From Pseudokineococcus lusitanus (lineage in GTDB: Bacteria; Actinomycetota; Actinomycetes; Actinomycetales; Quadrisphaeraceae), in assembly GCF_003751265.1 (NCBI RefSeq), contig NZ_RJKN01000003.1:248001-312000 (forward strand): DNA of 64,000 nucleotides, written 5' to 3'. The notes under the pieces are model-generated. The model did no database searches, was not told the DNA's origin, and worked only from the letters and a program-made list of their open reading frames with translations. A program made the translations under genes and the position numbers. Positions 41,989 through 51,882 of this stretch are shown here, one piece after another. Position 1 is the stretch's first letter. Every line of letters starts with the position of its first letter.

Positions 41989-42729
41989 ATGGCACCGTCC
42001 CTGGCCGACGTCTTCCTGTCCGAGGTGCTGGGCACCGCGACGCTCACGCTGCTCGGCTGCGGCGTGGTCGCGAACGCCCTGCTCGCCCGGACCAAGGGCT
42101 TCGCCGGCGGCCCCCTGTTCATCAACTTCGGCTGGGGCCTCGCGGTCTTCGCCGGCGTCTACGTGGCGTACGCCTCGGGCGCGCACCTCAACCCGGCCGT
42201 CACCATCGGCCTCCTCGTGTCCGGCAGCGACTACGCCCCCGGCGTCGAGGCCACGCTGGGCAGCACCCTCGTGTACTTCTCCGCGGAGATGATCGGCGGC
42301 TTCCTCGGCGCCGTCGTCTGCTGGCTGGCGTACAAGAAGCACTTCGACGCGACCGAGGACGGCTCGCTCAAGCTGGCGGTCTTCTCCACCGGTCCCGAGA
42401 TCCGCAGCTACCCGTGGAACGTCCTCACCGAGGTGATCGCGACGTTCGTGCTCGTCCTCGTCATCCTCCTCTTCGGCCGCACCCCCGCCGCGCTCGGCGC
42501 GATCCCCGTCGCCCTGCTCGTCGTCGGCATCGGCGCCTCCCTCGGCGGGCCCACGGGCTACGCCATCAACCCGGCCCGCGACCTCGGCCCGCGCATCGCG
42601 CACGCGCTGCTCCCCATCCCGGGCAAGGGCGGGTCGGACTGGGCGTACGCCTGGGTGCCCGTCGTCGGCCCGGTCATCGGCGGCGCCCTCGCCGGCGTCG
42701 TCTTCTACGCCTTCCCCGTCCTCTCCTGA
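41989..42729 (+). CDS. glpF: Glycerol facilitator (aquaporin family)
   Basis: 246 aa channel with six helices and two half-helices carrying NPA motifs: HLNPAVT (about 66-72) and [10 protein letters not shown] (about 193-202). Asp after the second NPAR marks a glycerol-type rather than water-only channel. It lies 65 bases before glpK. Confidence 0.93.
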   Translation: MAPSLADVFLSEVLGTATLTLLGCGVVANALLARTKGFAGGPLFINFGWGLAVFAGVYVAYASGAHLNPAVTIGLLVSGSDYAPGVEATLGSTLVYFSAEMIGGFLGAVVCWLAYKKHFDATEDGSLKLAVFSTGPEIRSYPWNVLTEVIATFVLVLVILLFGRTPAALGAIPVALLVVGIGASLGGPTGYAINPARDLGPRIAHALLPIPGKGGSDWAYAWVPVVGPVIGGALAGVVFYAFPVLS

Positions 42730-42794
42730 GCCACCGCCCGCCCGCAGTCCCCGCCCCGACCGAGAACCCCGTCCCGGAAGGACACCGACGTCCC

Positions 42795-44327
42795 ATGACC
42801 GAGAGCACCAGCAGCGCCCGCTACGTCGTCGCCATCGACCAGGGCACGACGAGCACCCGCGCCATCGTCTTCGACCACGCGGGCACCATCGTCTCCACCG
42901 GCCAGCTGGAGCACGAGCAGATCTTCCCCCGCGCCGGCTGGGTCGAGCACGACCCCGCCGAGATCTGGCGCAACACCCGGGAGGTCATCGGCCAGGCCCT
43001 GTCCCGCGCCGACATCACCCGGCACGACGTGGCCGCGGTCGGCATCACCAACCAGCGCGAGACGACCGTCGTCTGGGACAAGAACACCGGCGAGCCGGTC
43101 TACAACGCCATCGTCTGGCAGGACGTGCGCACCCAGCCGATCGTCGACCGGCTCGCGGCCGACGGCGGCGTCGACCGCTTCCGCCAGGTCTGCGGGCTCC
43201 CGCTCAACCCGTACTTCGCCGGCACGAAGATCATGTGGGTCCTCGAGAACGTCGAGGGCGCCCGCGAGCGGGCCGAGGCGGGCGACCTCCTCTTCGGCAC
43301 CACCGACTCGTGGGTGCTGTGGAACCTCACCGGCGGCACCGACGGCGGCGTCCACCTCACCGACGTCACCAACGCCTCGCGCACCCTCTTCATGGACCTG
43401 CGCACGCTGCAGTGGGACGACGACGTCCTCGCCGCCATGGACATCCCCCGGGCGATGCTCCCGGAGATCCGCTCGTCGTCCGAGGTCTACGGCACCGTCC
43501 GGGCGTCGAGCCTGCTCCGCGAGACGCCGATCGCCGGCATCCTCGGCGACCAGCAGGCGGCCACCTTCGGCCAGGCGGCCTTCTCGCCCGGCGAGGCCAA
43601 GAACACCTACGGCACCGGCAACTTCCTCATCGTCAACACCGGCGAGGACCTCGTCTTCAGCGACAACGGGCTCCTCACGACGATGGCGTACCGCCTCGGC
43701 GACGCGAAGCCCGTGTACGCCCTCGAGGGGGCCATCGCCGTCACCGGCTCCCTCGTGCAGTGGCTGCGCGACAACCTCGGGCTCGTCTCCTCCGCCTCGG
43801 AGATCGAGGCCCTCGCGGGCTCGGTCGAGGACAACGGCGGCGTGTACGTCGTCCCGGCGTTCTCCGGCCTCTTCGCCCCGTACTGGCGCGGCGACGCGCG
43901 CGGCGCCGTGGTCGGCCTCACGCGCTACGTCACGAAGGCGCACATCGCGCGGGCCGCGCTGGAGGCCACCGCCTTCCAGACCCGCGAGGTCCTGGACGCC
44001 GCGGACGCCGACTCCGGCGTGCCCCTGACGGAGCTGCGCGTCGACGGCGGCATGGTCGTCAACGACCTGCTCATGCAGTTCCAGGCGGACGTCCTCGGCG
44101 TGCCCGTGGTGCGCCCCGTCGTCGCCGAGACGACGGCGCTCGGCGCGGCCTACGCGGCCGGCCTGGCCGTCGGCTTCTGGTCCGACCTCGACGAGGTGCG
44201 CGCCAACTGGGCCGAGGACAAGCGGTGGGAGCCCCAGATGGAGGAGGCCGAGCGCGAGCGCGTGCTGCGCCTGTGGAAGAAGGCCGTCACCCGCACGTTC
44301 GACTGGGTCGACGACGACGTGCGCTGA
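42795..44327 (+). CDS. glpK: Glycerol kinase
   Basis: Phosphorylates glycerol with ATP (510 aa, usual length). FGGY family: N-terminal [15 protein letters not shown] (Asp15), [24 protein letters not shown], and C-terminal [22 protein letters not shown]. Follows glpF, so uptake and trapping of glycerol are co-expressed; a strong hairpin ends the operon. Confidence 0.96.
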   Translation: MTESTSSARYVVAIDQGTTSTRAIVFDHAGTIVSTGQLEHEQIFPRAGWVEHDPAEIWRNTREVIGQALSRADITRHDVAAVGITNQRETTVVWDKNTGEPVYNAIVWQDVRTQPIVDRLAADGGVDRFRQVCGLPLNPYFAGTKIMWVLENVEGARERAEAGDLLFGTTDSWVLWNLTGGTDGGVHLTDVTNASRTLFMDLRTLQWDDDVLAAMDIPRAMLPEIRSSSEVYGTVRASSLLRETPIAGILGDQQAATFGQAAFSPGEAKNTYGTGNFLIVNTGEDLVFSDNGLLTTMAYRLGDAKPVYALEGAIAVTGSLVQWLRDNLGLVSSASEIEALAGSVEDNGGVYVVPAFSGLFAPYWRGDARGAVVGLTRYVTKAHIARAALEATAFQTREVLDAADADSGVPLTELRVDGGMVVNDLLMQFQADVLGVPVVRPVVAETTALGAAYAAGLAVGFWSDLDEVRANWAEDKRWEPQMEEAERERVLRLWKKAVTRTFDWVDDDVR

Positions 44328-44356
44328 CGCGGGCCGACGTCCCTGACGTCGGCCCC

Positions 44357-44404
44357 GACGCCGCAGGGCCCCGCACCTCCCGAGGTGCGGGGCCCTGCGG
44401 CGTC
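44357..44404. terminator. Bidirectional terminator, perfect 23-bp arms
   Basis: Arms 44357-44379 and 44382-44404 are fully complementary around CC (a real loop opens more), between convergent glpK and the TPR gene. Confidence 0.75.
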
Positions 44405-44426
44405 CCCGGGGCCCCGGGGAGGGCGG

Positions 44427-45407
44427 TCAGAAGAGCGCGGACGCGAGGGCGCGGCGGGCGGCGACGACACGCGGGTCGGCCGCGCCGACGACCTCGAAGA
44501 GCTCGACGAGGCGGACGCGGACGCGGTCGCGCTCGTCGCCGGACGTGGCGCGCACCGTCGCGACGAGCCGGCGGAAGGCGTCCTCGACGTGGCCGCCGAG
44601 GACGTCGAGGTCCGCGACGAGCAGGGCCGCGTCGACGTCGGCGGCGTCCGCGGCGGCCGCGGCCCGCGCCTGCTGCAGGTCGACGCCGCTCGTGCGGCGC
44701 AGCAGCTCGACCTGCGCCAGGCCGAGGCGGGCGTCCTCGTCGGCCGGGGCCTCCGCGAGCGCCCGCCGGTAGGCGTCCGCGGCCGCGTCGAGGTCGTCGC
44801 GCTCGATGGCGTCGTACGCCTCCTGGTGCAGCGGCGGCAGCGGCGGCTCGATGGGGCCCTCGTCCTCCGCGCCGTCGCCGGCCCCGCCGTCGAGGCGGCC
44901 CGTGACGCCCTGGCGCTGGGCCAGGTCGAGCAGCGCGTCGAGGTACTGGCGCACCTGCTCGGCCGGCAGCACCCCCTGGAAGAGGGGCACGGGCTGGCCG
45001 GCCACGAGGGCGAGGACGGCCGGCACCGTCTGCACCTGGAAGGCCGCGGCGATCTGCGGGCTCGCGTCGGCGTCCACCTCGGCGAGCAGCCAGCGGCCGG
45101 CGTCGGCGGCCACCGCCGCCCGCAGGTCGGCGGCGAGGTCGGCGGCGCCCTGCGCGCGGGGCGAGGACAGGACGACGACGACGGGCACCGACGTCGAGCC
45201 CTCGACGACCTCGCGGAAGTTCGCCTCCGTCACCGCGACGACGAGGCCGGACGCCCCGCCCTCGGCGCCGCCGCCGCCCGCCGGGCCCGCCGCGGCGGGC
45301 GCGGGCGCCGGGCGGCCGAGGCCGGAGAGGTCCACGGCCCCCCGCACGTCGAAGCCCGGCCCGGCGGGGGCGCCGCCCGGGCGGGGTCGGCCGCTGCGCT
45401 GGCTCAT
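44427..45407 (-). CDS. Thioredoxin-fold/TPR protein (CnoX/YbbN-like)
   Basis: 326 aa. Thioredoxin-like domain (about 50-165) followed by tetratricopeptide-like helices (about 190-326), the architecture of the chaperedoxin CnoX/YbbN. The redox CxxC is missing: where W-C-x-x-C would be, the protein has VVLSSPRAQGA, so a holdase or scaffold role is more likely than disulfide exchange. The N-terminal 45 residues are Gly/Pro/Ala-rich. ATG has GGAAGG 9 bases upstream. Confidence 0.82.
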   Translation of the reverse strand: MSQRSGRPRPGGAPAGPGFDVRGAVDLSGLGRPAPAPAAAGPAGGGGAEGGASGLVVAVTEANFREVVEGSTSVPVVVVLSSPRAQGAADLAADLRAAVAADAGRWLLAEVDADASPQIAAAFQVQTVPAVLALVAGQPVPLFQGVLPAEQVRQYLDALLDLAQRQGVTGRLDGGAGDGAEDEGPIEPPLPPLHQEAYDAIERDDLDAAADAYRRALAEAPADEDARLGLAQVELLRRTSGVDLQQARAAAAADAADVDAALLVADLDVLGGHVEDAFRRLVATVRATSGDERDRVRVRLVELFEVVGAADPRVVAARRALASALF

Positions 45408-45607
45408 GGGTGTCGCCTTCCGTCGGTGGTGCGGCACGCGGTGCGTGCCGGTGCGGGCGGGCCGTCGCGGCCCCGCGGCCCGGCCCGGGGACGGGCGGGC
45501 GGACGCGGTCGGCGGCGGCGGACCGGCGCCGATGCTGCCACGACCGGCCTCCGCCCACGGCCCGGGGCGGGCGGGGCGCGGACCGGCCGGGCGGCCCGGC
45601 GGTCGGG

Positions 45608-46672
45608 TCAGGAGGCCTCGGCGGCCACCAGCACGCGGTCGGCCGCGACGGCACGCACCTGCGTGTCCTCGGCGTCGGCGGGCGGGACGACGAGGGCGAC
45701 GGCCTCGACCCACGTCGTCGACGTGCGCTCCCCGGCCTCCCCCGCCCCCGCGAGCGCGGCCTCGTCGGCCGGCAGGCGCAGGAGGGCGCCCTCCGAGCCG
45801 GGCTCGAGCTGCTGGACCCGCTCGGTGTCGAGCAGCCCGAGGACGAGGGCGCCGCCGTCGCCGGTGGCGACGGACACGACCGAGCCCTCCCGCACGGCGC
45901 GGGTCACGGACCAGTCGAAGAAGTCGAGGGCGTCGGCCTCCGTCTCCTCGGCCGAGACGACCTGGCGGAAGGCGTCGTCGGCCACGGCCGCGGCAGCGTC
46001 CCCGGCGTCCGCGGCCGGGGTCCCGAGGGCGGCCGCGTAGGCGGCGACGGCGTCGGCGGGCGGGAGCACGAGCGCGGCGGGGTCGACGGCCGGCGTGCCC
46101 GCGTCGCCCGTGGCGGTGCCGGGCACGACGGCGCCCGGCAGGAGCCCCGCCGTCGCGACGAGCCGGTAGGGGCTGCGCGCGTCGTCCTGGACGAGCACGG
46201 ACAGCTGCGGCTGCTGCTGGCCCTCGGCCTGGGTCACCGTCGCCCAGGTGCGGGGGAAGGTGCCGGCGGCGGCCGACGGGTCGACGGCGTCGGCGGGCAC
46301 GGCGCCCTCCTCCGCGCCCGGCGTGGCCACGGCGGGGACGACGTCGCGCAGCACCTCGCCGCCGACCGGGGCGGGGGCGGGCGAGCCGCCCACGACACCC
46401 TGCAGCCGGTAGCGCGCGAGACGCAGCTCGGCGGCGGCGCCCGTCACGCGCGGCTCGAGGAGGGCGGCGTCGCGGGCGGCGTCGGCGGCGGCGAGCGCCT
46501 CGGACACCTCGGCGCGCACGACGTCGGCGCGGTCGGCCGTGAGCGCCGCCACGGGACCCTCGACGGCCTGCGGCCGCGGCTGCGGCACGGGCTCGGCGGC
46601 GCAGGAGGCCAGCCCGAGGGCGAGGACCCCGGCGACGCCGAGGGCGGCGGGACGACGGACGGCGCGGCTCAT
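45608..46672 (-). CDS. Lipoprotein of unknown function
   Basis: 354 aa. Signal peptide with lipobox LASC (acylated Cys24), then an Ala/Val-rich mature domain with no motif I recognise. The ATG overlaps the stop of the upstream membrane protein (ATGA), so the two probably work together at the cell surface. Confidence 0.78.
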   Translation of the reverse strand: MSRAVRRPAALGVAGVLALGLASCAAEPVPQPRPQAVEGPVAALTADRADVVRAEVSEALAAADAARDAALLEPRVTGAAAELRLARYRLQGVVGGSPAPAPVGGEVLRDVVPAVATPGAEEGAVPADAVDPSAAAGTFPRTWATVTQAEGQQQPQLSVLVQDDARSPYRLVATAGLLPGAVVPGTATGDAGTPAVDPAALVLPPADAVAAYAAALGTPAADAGDAAAAVADDAFRQVVSAEETEADALDFFDWSVTRAVREGSVVSVATGDGGALVLGLLDTERVQQLEPGSEGALLRLPADEAALAGAGEAGERTSTTWVEAVALVVPPADAEDTQVRAVAADRVLVAAEAS

Positions 46673-47520
46673 CGGGTCTCCTCGGGGGCGGCCGCGGCCA
46701 GGGCGCGGCGGCGGCGGCGGGACGCCAGGGCGGTGACGACGGCGAGGACCAGCGCGAGCACGAGGGCGGCGACGCCCCCGGCCACGAGCGGGGCGGCCTC
46801 CGGGCCGGCGACCTGCTCCTGCGGCCAGGTGAGCGTCAGCTCGTCCGGGGCGGGCGCCGTCCCGTCGGTCGCCGCGAGGACGACCCAGCGGCCCTCCGGC
46901 GGGGCGAGCTCGAAGGACGCCGAGCCCTCCCCCGTGGCGACCTGGGTCCACAGGTCCGAGGTCGCGGGCTCGGGCAGCGCGGGCTCCCCGGCGTCGGGCG
47001 TGGCCGGCGGGGTGACGGCGAGGGACGTCGCGGCCTCGCCCTCGGCGGGCTGCTCGAGGCCCCCGACGACGGTCGTCGGCACGCCGTCCAGCCACGCCAT
47101 GGCGTCGACCTCGCGGGCGAGGACGAGGGTGACGGGGCGGTCGGCGGCGGTCGCGGTCACCGTGACGGGGCCGGGGCGCGTCTCGAGGACGCCCGGGGCG
47201 GTGACGAGGACGCGGGTGCCGTCGTCGGCGGCGCCGGTGACGGCGGTGGCCGAGACCGTGGCCGACGGCAGCCACACCGTGCGGGCGGCGACGCCGAGAC
47301 CGAGGGCGGTGAGGCCGAGGACGGCCAGCAGGGCCGTCGCGACGACCCCGGCGACGACGGCGCCGCGCCGCGGGCGGACGGGGCCGGCGGCCCGGGGGGC
47401 CTCGGGGGCGGCAGCGGCCGGCGCGGGCCAGGGGGCGGCCGGCCGGCCGGGGGTCCCGTCGGGGTTCTCCTCGGGGGCCCGGTCGGCGGTGCCGTCGGCG
47501 GGCGGGGTGGGGTGGGGCAC
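46669..47520 (-). CDS. Membrane-anchored extracytoplasmic protein
   Basis: 283 aa. Proline-rich cytosolic N-terminus (1-50), transmembrane segment (about 53-80), an external beta-rich domain (about 85-238) and a second transmembrane segment (about 243-265) with an Arg-rich end. Topology suggests both termini inside. No family recognised. GTG is supported by AGGA about six bases upstream. Pairs with the following lipoprotein. Confidence 0.72.
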   Translation of the reverse strand: MPHPTPPADGTADRAPEENPDGTPGRPAAPWPAPAAAAPEAPRAAGPVRPRRGAVVAGVVATALLAVLGLTALGLGVAARTVWLPSATVSATAVTGAADDGTRVLVTAPGVLETRPGPVTVTATAADRPVTLVLAREVDAMAWLDGVPTTVVGGLEQPAEGEAATSLAVTPPATPDAGEPALPEPATSDLWTQVATGEGSASFELAPPEGRWVVLAATDGTAPAPDELTLTWPQEQVAGPEAAPLVAGGVAALVLALVLAVVTALASRRRRRALAAAAPEETR

Positions 47521-47571
47521 GGGGGTCCTGTCGGTCGGGGACGGTGGCCGGCCGTGCGCGGGCGCACGACG

Positions 47572-47597
47572 GGGCCCCGGCCGCTCGGCCGGGGCCC
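47572..47597 (-). terminator. Terminator of the thiamine-binding-like gene
   Basis: Perfect 12-base arms (47572-47583, 47586-47597) around CT, 33 bases after the stop at 47631. Confidence 0.6.
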
Positions 47598-47630
47598 GTG
47601 CCCCCAGCGAGCCGTGGGGCGGGAGGGGCG

Positions 47631-47966
47631 CTACGGGGCGCCGGGGGCGGAGGTCGGCCCGGGGGCCGCCTCGACGACGGCCGCCTCGAGGCGGTCGACC
47701 TTGCCCTGGAGCTCGCCCGAGCGGCCGGGGCGGATGTCCGCCTTCAGCACGAGGGAGAGGCGGGCGTCGGGGCCGGCGTGCTGCCCGACCGCCTCGGTGG
47801 CGCGGCGGACGACGTCCATGACCTCGTCCCAGCTGCCCTCGACCGTCGTGAACATCGCGTCGGTCCGGTTCGGCAGCCCGCTCTCCCGCACGACCCGCAC
47901 GGCCGCGGCGACGGCTCCCGCGAGGGAGTCACCGGCCTGCGGGGCGACGGAGAAGGCGACGAGCAC
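47631..47966 (-). CDS. MTH1187/YkoF-like thiamine-binding family protein
   Basis: 111 aa small ferredoxin-fold protein of the MTH1187 (DUF77) family (LVAFSVAPQAGDSLAGAVAAAVRVVRESGLP; MFTTVEGSWDEVMDVVRRA). Relatives bind thiamine or its pyrimidine part; its role is not established and no thiamine genes are nearby. GTG start lies 6 bases after a TACCGT hexamer. Divergent from the epimerase gene. Confidence 0.82.
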   Translation of the reverse strand: MLVAFSVAPQAGDSLAGAVAAAVRVVRESGLPNRTDAMFTTVEGSWDEVMDVVRRATEAVGQHAGPDARLSLVLKADIRPGRSGELQGKVDRLEAAVVEAAPGPTSAPGAP

Positions 47967-47972
47967 CCGTCC

Positions 47973-47978
47973 ACGGTA
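47973..47978 (-). promoter_or_regulatory. -10 box of a probable leaderless promoter (47966 gene)
   Basis: TACCGT on the minus strand, 6 bases before the GTG. Confidence 0.5.
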
Positions 47979-48138
47979 CCCGCGCGACGGGGGTGCTCGT
48001 GACCGTCCCGTGACCAGGGCCCGTCGTCCGGGACGGCGCGGGGGCGGTCGCCGGGACGTCCCCGGGCCGTCGCAGGGCCCTCACGGGGCCGCACCTGCCC
48101 GGCGGCCGGGCGCCTGCGCACCCCCCTCGCCGTGGCCC

Positions 48139-48144
48139 TAGGTT
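48139..48144 (+). promoter_or_regulatory. -10 box of a probable leaderless epimerase promoter
   Basis: TAGGTT 6 bases before the ATG at 48151. Confidence 0.5.
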
Positions 48145-48150
48145 CCCCGC

Positions 48151-48696
48151 ATGAGCACCGAGGACGGGGCGGCACGCCCTGCCGTGGCGGACGTCCTGGG
48201 CGGCGGGCCCGCGCCGCAGCTGCTCGGCCTCGACCACGTCGGCGTGGCCACGGCCGACCTCGCCGCGGCCCTCGACCTCCACGTCCGGGTGCTGGGGATG
48301 CGGGTCGTCCACGAGGAGACCAACGAGGAGCAGGGCGTCCACGAGGTGATGCTCGTCGTCGGGCCGCTCGACGACGGCCCCCGCGTCCAGCTGCTCGCCC
48401 CGACCGGTGCCGGCTCGCCCGTCGCCCGCTTCCTCGACCGCCGCGGGCCCGGGCTCCAGCAGGTCGCCTACCGCGTGCGCGACGTCGCCGCCGCCACCGC
48501 CGCCCTCACGGCCGCGGGGCTGCGGGTCCTCCCCCCGGCCGTGCGCACGGGGACGGCCGGCAGCCGCGTCGCCTTCGTCCACCCGGCCGACGCGGGCGGG
48601 GTGCTCGTCGAGCTCGTCGAGCACGTCCCCGACGCCCCGGACGCCTCGGACGCCGGGGACGCCCGGGACGGCCGCGACGCCGGGGCGCCGGCGTGA
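48151..48696 (+). CDS. mce: Methylmalonyl-CoA epimerase
   Basis: Interconverts (R)- and (S)-methylmalonyl-CoA in propionate metabolism (181 aa). VOC fold: LLGLDHVGVATADL (metal His near 29), EQGVHEVMLVVG, GPGLQQVAYRVRDV, and AGGVLVELVEH with the Glu ligand. The last 25 residues are six D-x-x triplets from a 9-bp tandem repeat and probably dispensable. Probably leaderless; overlaps the next gene (GTGA). Confidence 0.88.
   Translation: MSTEDGAARPAVADVLGGGPAPQLLGLDHVGVATADLAAALDLHVRVLGMRVVHEETNEEQGVHEVMLVVGPLDDGPRVQLLAPTGAGSPVARFLDRRGPGLQQVAYRVRDVAAATAALTAAGLRVLPPAVRTGTAGSRVAFVHPADAGGVLVELVEHVPDAPDASDAGDARDGRDAGAPA
48631..48684 (+). repeat. Tandem 9-bp repeat, six imperfect units
   Basis: Units of the form GACGCCNNG encode DAP, DAS, DAG, DAR, DGR and DAG at the C-terminus of the epimerase. 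Confidence 0.75.
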
Positions 48697-50000
48697 GCCC
48701 CTCCCCCGACGGCGTCCCCGACGTCCCCGACGACGGCACGCCTCCCCCGCCGCCCGCCGGCCGCCGGCCGCGTCGGGTCCCCCGGTGGCGGCGGGCGCTG
48801 CGGGCGGCGCGGGAGGCCCGCACGGTCGCGCCGCCCCCGCACGACGAGACCCTCGACGACGTCCTGGCGCACGCCCCGCCGCCGCCCCCGCCGCCCGCGC
48901 CCGGCCTGGCGGCCCCGCGCCCCGACGAGGCGGAGGGGCCCTTCGGGCCGCTGGGGACCGCCTTCAACCGGTCCCACCCCTTCTACCTCGGCTTCGTCGG
49001 GGCCGTCGGCGTCCTCGTCGCGCTCCTGCTCGCGCGCGCGGTCACCGAGCTCGCGCAGGTCATCACGTTCGTCCTCATCGCCTTCTTCCTCGCCCTGGCG
49101 CTCGAGCCCGTCGTCGACGCCCTGGAACGGCGGGGGCTGCCGCGACCGGCGGGCATCGTCGCCGTCTTCGGCGGGCTCCTCGTGCTCGTCGGGTCCTTCG
49201 TCGCCGCCGTCATCCCGGTGCTCGTGGAGCAGGCCGCCGAGCTCGTCCAGGCGGTCCCGGACACGGTCGCCGACATCCAGGGCCAGCAGTGGTTCCTCGA
49301 CCTCGACGAGCGCTACGACGTCGTCGGCCGGGTGAGCGCCGAGGTGACGGAGGCGCTGACGACGGGCGACGGCCTGCAGGTCCTCGCGGGCGGGCTGCTC
49401 GGCGCGGGCCAGGCCGTCGTCTCCGGCGTCGTGTCGACCCTCACCGTGCTCGTGCTGACGCTCTACCTGCTGGCCTCGCTGCGGGCCGCCCGCGCCGCCG
49501 GGTACCGGCTGGTGCCCGCCTCGCGCCGGCGCCGGGTGCAGCTGCTCGGCGACGAGATCAGCCGCCGGATCGGCGGGTACGTCATCGGGCAGCTCTCGCT
49601 GGCGACCCTCAACGGCGTCCTCACCTACGTGCTGGTCCTCGTCCTCGACCTGCCCTACGCCATCGTCCTCGCGGTGACGGTCGGCCTGCTCGGCGTCATC
49701 CCGCTCATCGGGGCGACGCTCGGCGCCGTCGTCGTCGCGGTCGTCGCCCTGGCCACCTCGCCGTGGCTCGCGCTCGTCGTGGCCGTCTACTACCTCGTCT
49801 ACCAGCAGCTGGAGAACTACGTCCTCGCGCCGCGGATCATGCAGCGCACCGTCTCGGTGCCGGGCGCCGTGGCCCTCGTCGCCGCCCTCGCGGGCGGCTC
49901 GCTGCTGGGCCTGCTGGGGGCCCTCGTCGCCATCCCCCTGGCCGCCGGCGTCCTGCTCGTCGTCCAGGAGGTCGTCGTGCCGCGGCAGGACCGCAGCTGA
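48693..50000 (+). CDS. AI-2E/PerM-family membrane protein
   Basis: 435 aa. After a Pro-rich cytosolic stretch (1-90) come about eight transmembrane segments, the AI-2E family pattern with a central amphipathic region (VPVLVEQAAELVQAVPDTVADIQ) and the ending IPLAAGVLLVVQEVV. Members export diverse small molecules or act as antiporters; substrate unknown. GTG overlaps the epimerase stop. Confidence 0.85.
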   Translation: MSPSPDGVPDVPDDGTPPPPPAGRRPRRVPRWRRALRAAREARTVAPPPHDETLDDVLAHAPPPPPPPAPGLAAPRPDEAEGPFGPLGTAFNRSHPFYLGFVGAVGVLVALLLARAVTELAQVITFVLIAFFLALALEPVVDALERRGLPRPAGIVAVFGGLLVLVGSFVAAVIPVLVEQAAELVQAVPDTVADIQGQQWFLDLDERYDVVGRVSAEVTEALTTGDGLQVLAGGLLGAGQAVVSGVVSTLTVLVLTLYLLASLRAARAAGYRLVPASRRRRVQLLGDEISRRIGGYVIGQLSLATLNGVLTYVLVLVLDLPYAIVLAVTVGLLGVIPLIGATLGAVVVAVVALATSPWLALVVAVYYLVYQQLENYVLAPRIMQRTVSVPGAVALVAALAGGSLLGLLGALVAIPLAAGVLLVVQEVVVPRQDRS

Positions 50001-50016
50001 CCGCGGCCCCGGCGCC

Positions 50017-50352
50017 TCAGCGGCGCGGACCGCGGGTCGCGCGGCGGTCCCAGCAGGCGCCGTGCCAGTGGCGCCGGTCGGCGAGCGCGGCCTCCGCGCC
50101 GAGCAGGCCGTCCGCCGGCCACGCGACGACGTGCGGCACGCCGCCCGGGACGAGCTGGTCGCAGCCGGGGCAGCGGTAGGAGCGGCCCTCGAGGGCCGCC
50201 GGGCCGCCGCCGGTGACGCGCTGGACGACCCACTCCCCGTCCGGGTGCTCCTCGACCCGTCGCAGCCCCCCGCCCAGCGGGCGGGCGGGTCCCGCGGGGG
50301 CGTCGCGGCCGAGGGGGCGGCCGCCGCGGCGGGGACGGTTGCTGCGGGGCAC
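50017..50352 (-). CDS. Small conserved actinobacterial protein with CxxC motif
   Basis: 111 aa. Conserved core [31 protein letters not shown] and RRHWHGACW, which has two Cys, His and a third Cys, so a zinc site is likely. Homologues next to nucS in other actinobacteria are often labelled ATP/GTP-binding without visible nucleotide motifs; I see none. GTG at 50352 matches the usual MPR start. Confidence 0.75.
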   Translation of the reverse strand: MPRSNRPRRGGRPLGRDAPAGPARPLGGGLRRVEEHPDGEWVVQRVTGGGPAALEGRSYRCPGCDQLVPGGVPHVVAWPADGLLGAEAALADRRHWHGACWDRRATRGPRR

Positions 50353-50435
50353 GGCCCCATCGTGGCCCACCGCGCCGGGGACCGCCGCCGGCGGAGGGCC
50401 GGACGGCCGGGACGGGCGGCGGCGGGCGGGACGAC

Positions 50436-50561
50436 GGGGACGGCGTCACGGGGACGGCGTCACGGGGACGGCGTCACGGGGACGGCGTCACGGGGACGGC
50501 GTCACGGGGACGGCGTCACGGGGACGGCGTCACGGGGTCGGCGTCACGGGGTCGGCGTCAC
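50436..50561 (+). repeat. 14-bp minisatellite, nine units, upstream of nucS
   Basis: GGGGACGGCGTCAC is repeated seven times exactly (50436-50533), then twice as GGGGTCGGCGTCAC (50534-50561), then degenerates. It is noncoding (14 is not a multiple of 3) and ends 32 bases before the nucS -10 box. No spacers, so not CRISPR. Confidence 0.95.
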
Positions 50562-50592
50562 GGGGCCGGCGGGGACGCCCGGCCCGGGCGGC

Positions 50593-50598
50593 TAGGGT
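50593..50598 (+). promoter_or_regulatory. -10 box of a probable leaderless nucS promoter
   Basis: TAGGGT 8 bases before the GTG at 50607. Confidence 0.5.
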
Positions 50599-50606
50599 CG
50601 CCGCCC

Positions 50607-51302
50607 GTGAGGCTCGTCGTCGCCCGGTGCTCCGTGGACTACGTGGGACGGCTGACCGCCCACCTGCCGCTGGCCACGCGCCTGCTCATGGTCAAGGCGG
50701 ACGGCAGCGTCCTCGTGCACTCCGACGGCGGCTCGTACAAGCCGCTCAACTGGATGAGCCCGCCCTGCACGCTCACGACGGCGCCCGCCGAGGGTCCCCA
50801 CGCCGACGCCGGCGCGGTCGAGACGTGGCGGGTGGCGAGCACGAAGACCGACGACCAGCTCCTCGTCGCCGTCCACGAGGTCCTCTCGGACACGAGCGTC
50901 GACCTCGGCGTCGACCCGGGCCTCGTCAAGGACGGCGTGGAGGCGCACCTGCAGCGGCTGCTGGCCGAGCAGATCGAGGAGCTCGGCGCGGGCCACACCC
51001 TCGTGCGCCGCGAGTACCCGACGGCCATCGGGCCCGTCGACATCCTCTGCAAGGACGCGGCCGGGCTCGTCGTCGCCGTGGAGATCAAGCGGCGCGGCGA
51101 CATCGACGGCGTCGAGCAGCTGACCCGCTACCTCGAGCTGCTCAACCGCGACCCCCTGCTCGCGCCCGTCGCCGGCGTCTTCGCGGCGCAGGAGATCCGG
51201 CCGCAGGCCCGGGTGCTGGCCGAGGACCGGGGCATCCGCTGCGTCGTCCTCGACTACGACGCGATGCGCGGGGTCGACGACCCGACGACACGGCTCTTCT
51301 GA
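50607..51302 (+). CDS. nucS: Mismatch-specific endonuclease NucS/EndoMS
   Basis: Actinobacterial stand-in for MutS/MutL: cuts both strands at G-T, G-G and T-T mismatches (231 aa). N-terminal dimer/DNA-binding domain and C-terminal RecB-like nuclease with Asp145 (GPVDIL), Glu159 and Lys161 (VEIKRRGD). The last residues TRLF fit the C-terminal beta-clamp-binding motif. GTG start; probable leaderless promoter directly after a minisatellite. Confidence 0.95.
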   Translation: MRLVVARCSVDYVGRLTAHLPLATRLLMVKADGSVLVHSDGGSYKPLNWMSPPCTLTTAPAEGPHADAGAVETWRVASTKTDDQLLVAVHEVLSDTSVDLGVDPGLVKDGVEAHLQRLLAEQIEELGAGHTLVRREYPTAIGPVDILCKDAAGLVVAVEIKRRGDIDGVEQLTRYLELLNRDPLLAPVAGVFAAQEIRPQARVLAEDRGIRCVVLDYDAMRGVDDPTTRLF

Positions 51303-51391
51303 CCGCGGCCCGGCCCGGGCCCGCGGCCGGCGCCACGCCCGGGGCCGGGGACCACGGGAATGCCGCGGGCGGGGGCCTCGCTGGCCCGGGC

Positions 51392-51829
<438 letters not shown>

Positions 51830-51843
51830 CCTCCCCGCCCGCC

Positions 51844-51877
51844 CGACGCCCCGTCCCCACCGGGGGGCGGGGCGTCG
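51844..51877. terminator. Bidirectional hairpin between ohr-like and antiporter genes
   Basis: Perfect 10-base arms (51844-51853, 51868-51877) with inner CCCC/GGGG pairing, between convergent gene ends. Confidence 0.65.
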
Positions 51878-51882
51878 GCGTG

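Noticed and set aside
50436-50561. CRISPR array
   Set aside because: The 14-bp units are directly adjacent with no spacers, and no cas genes are present.
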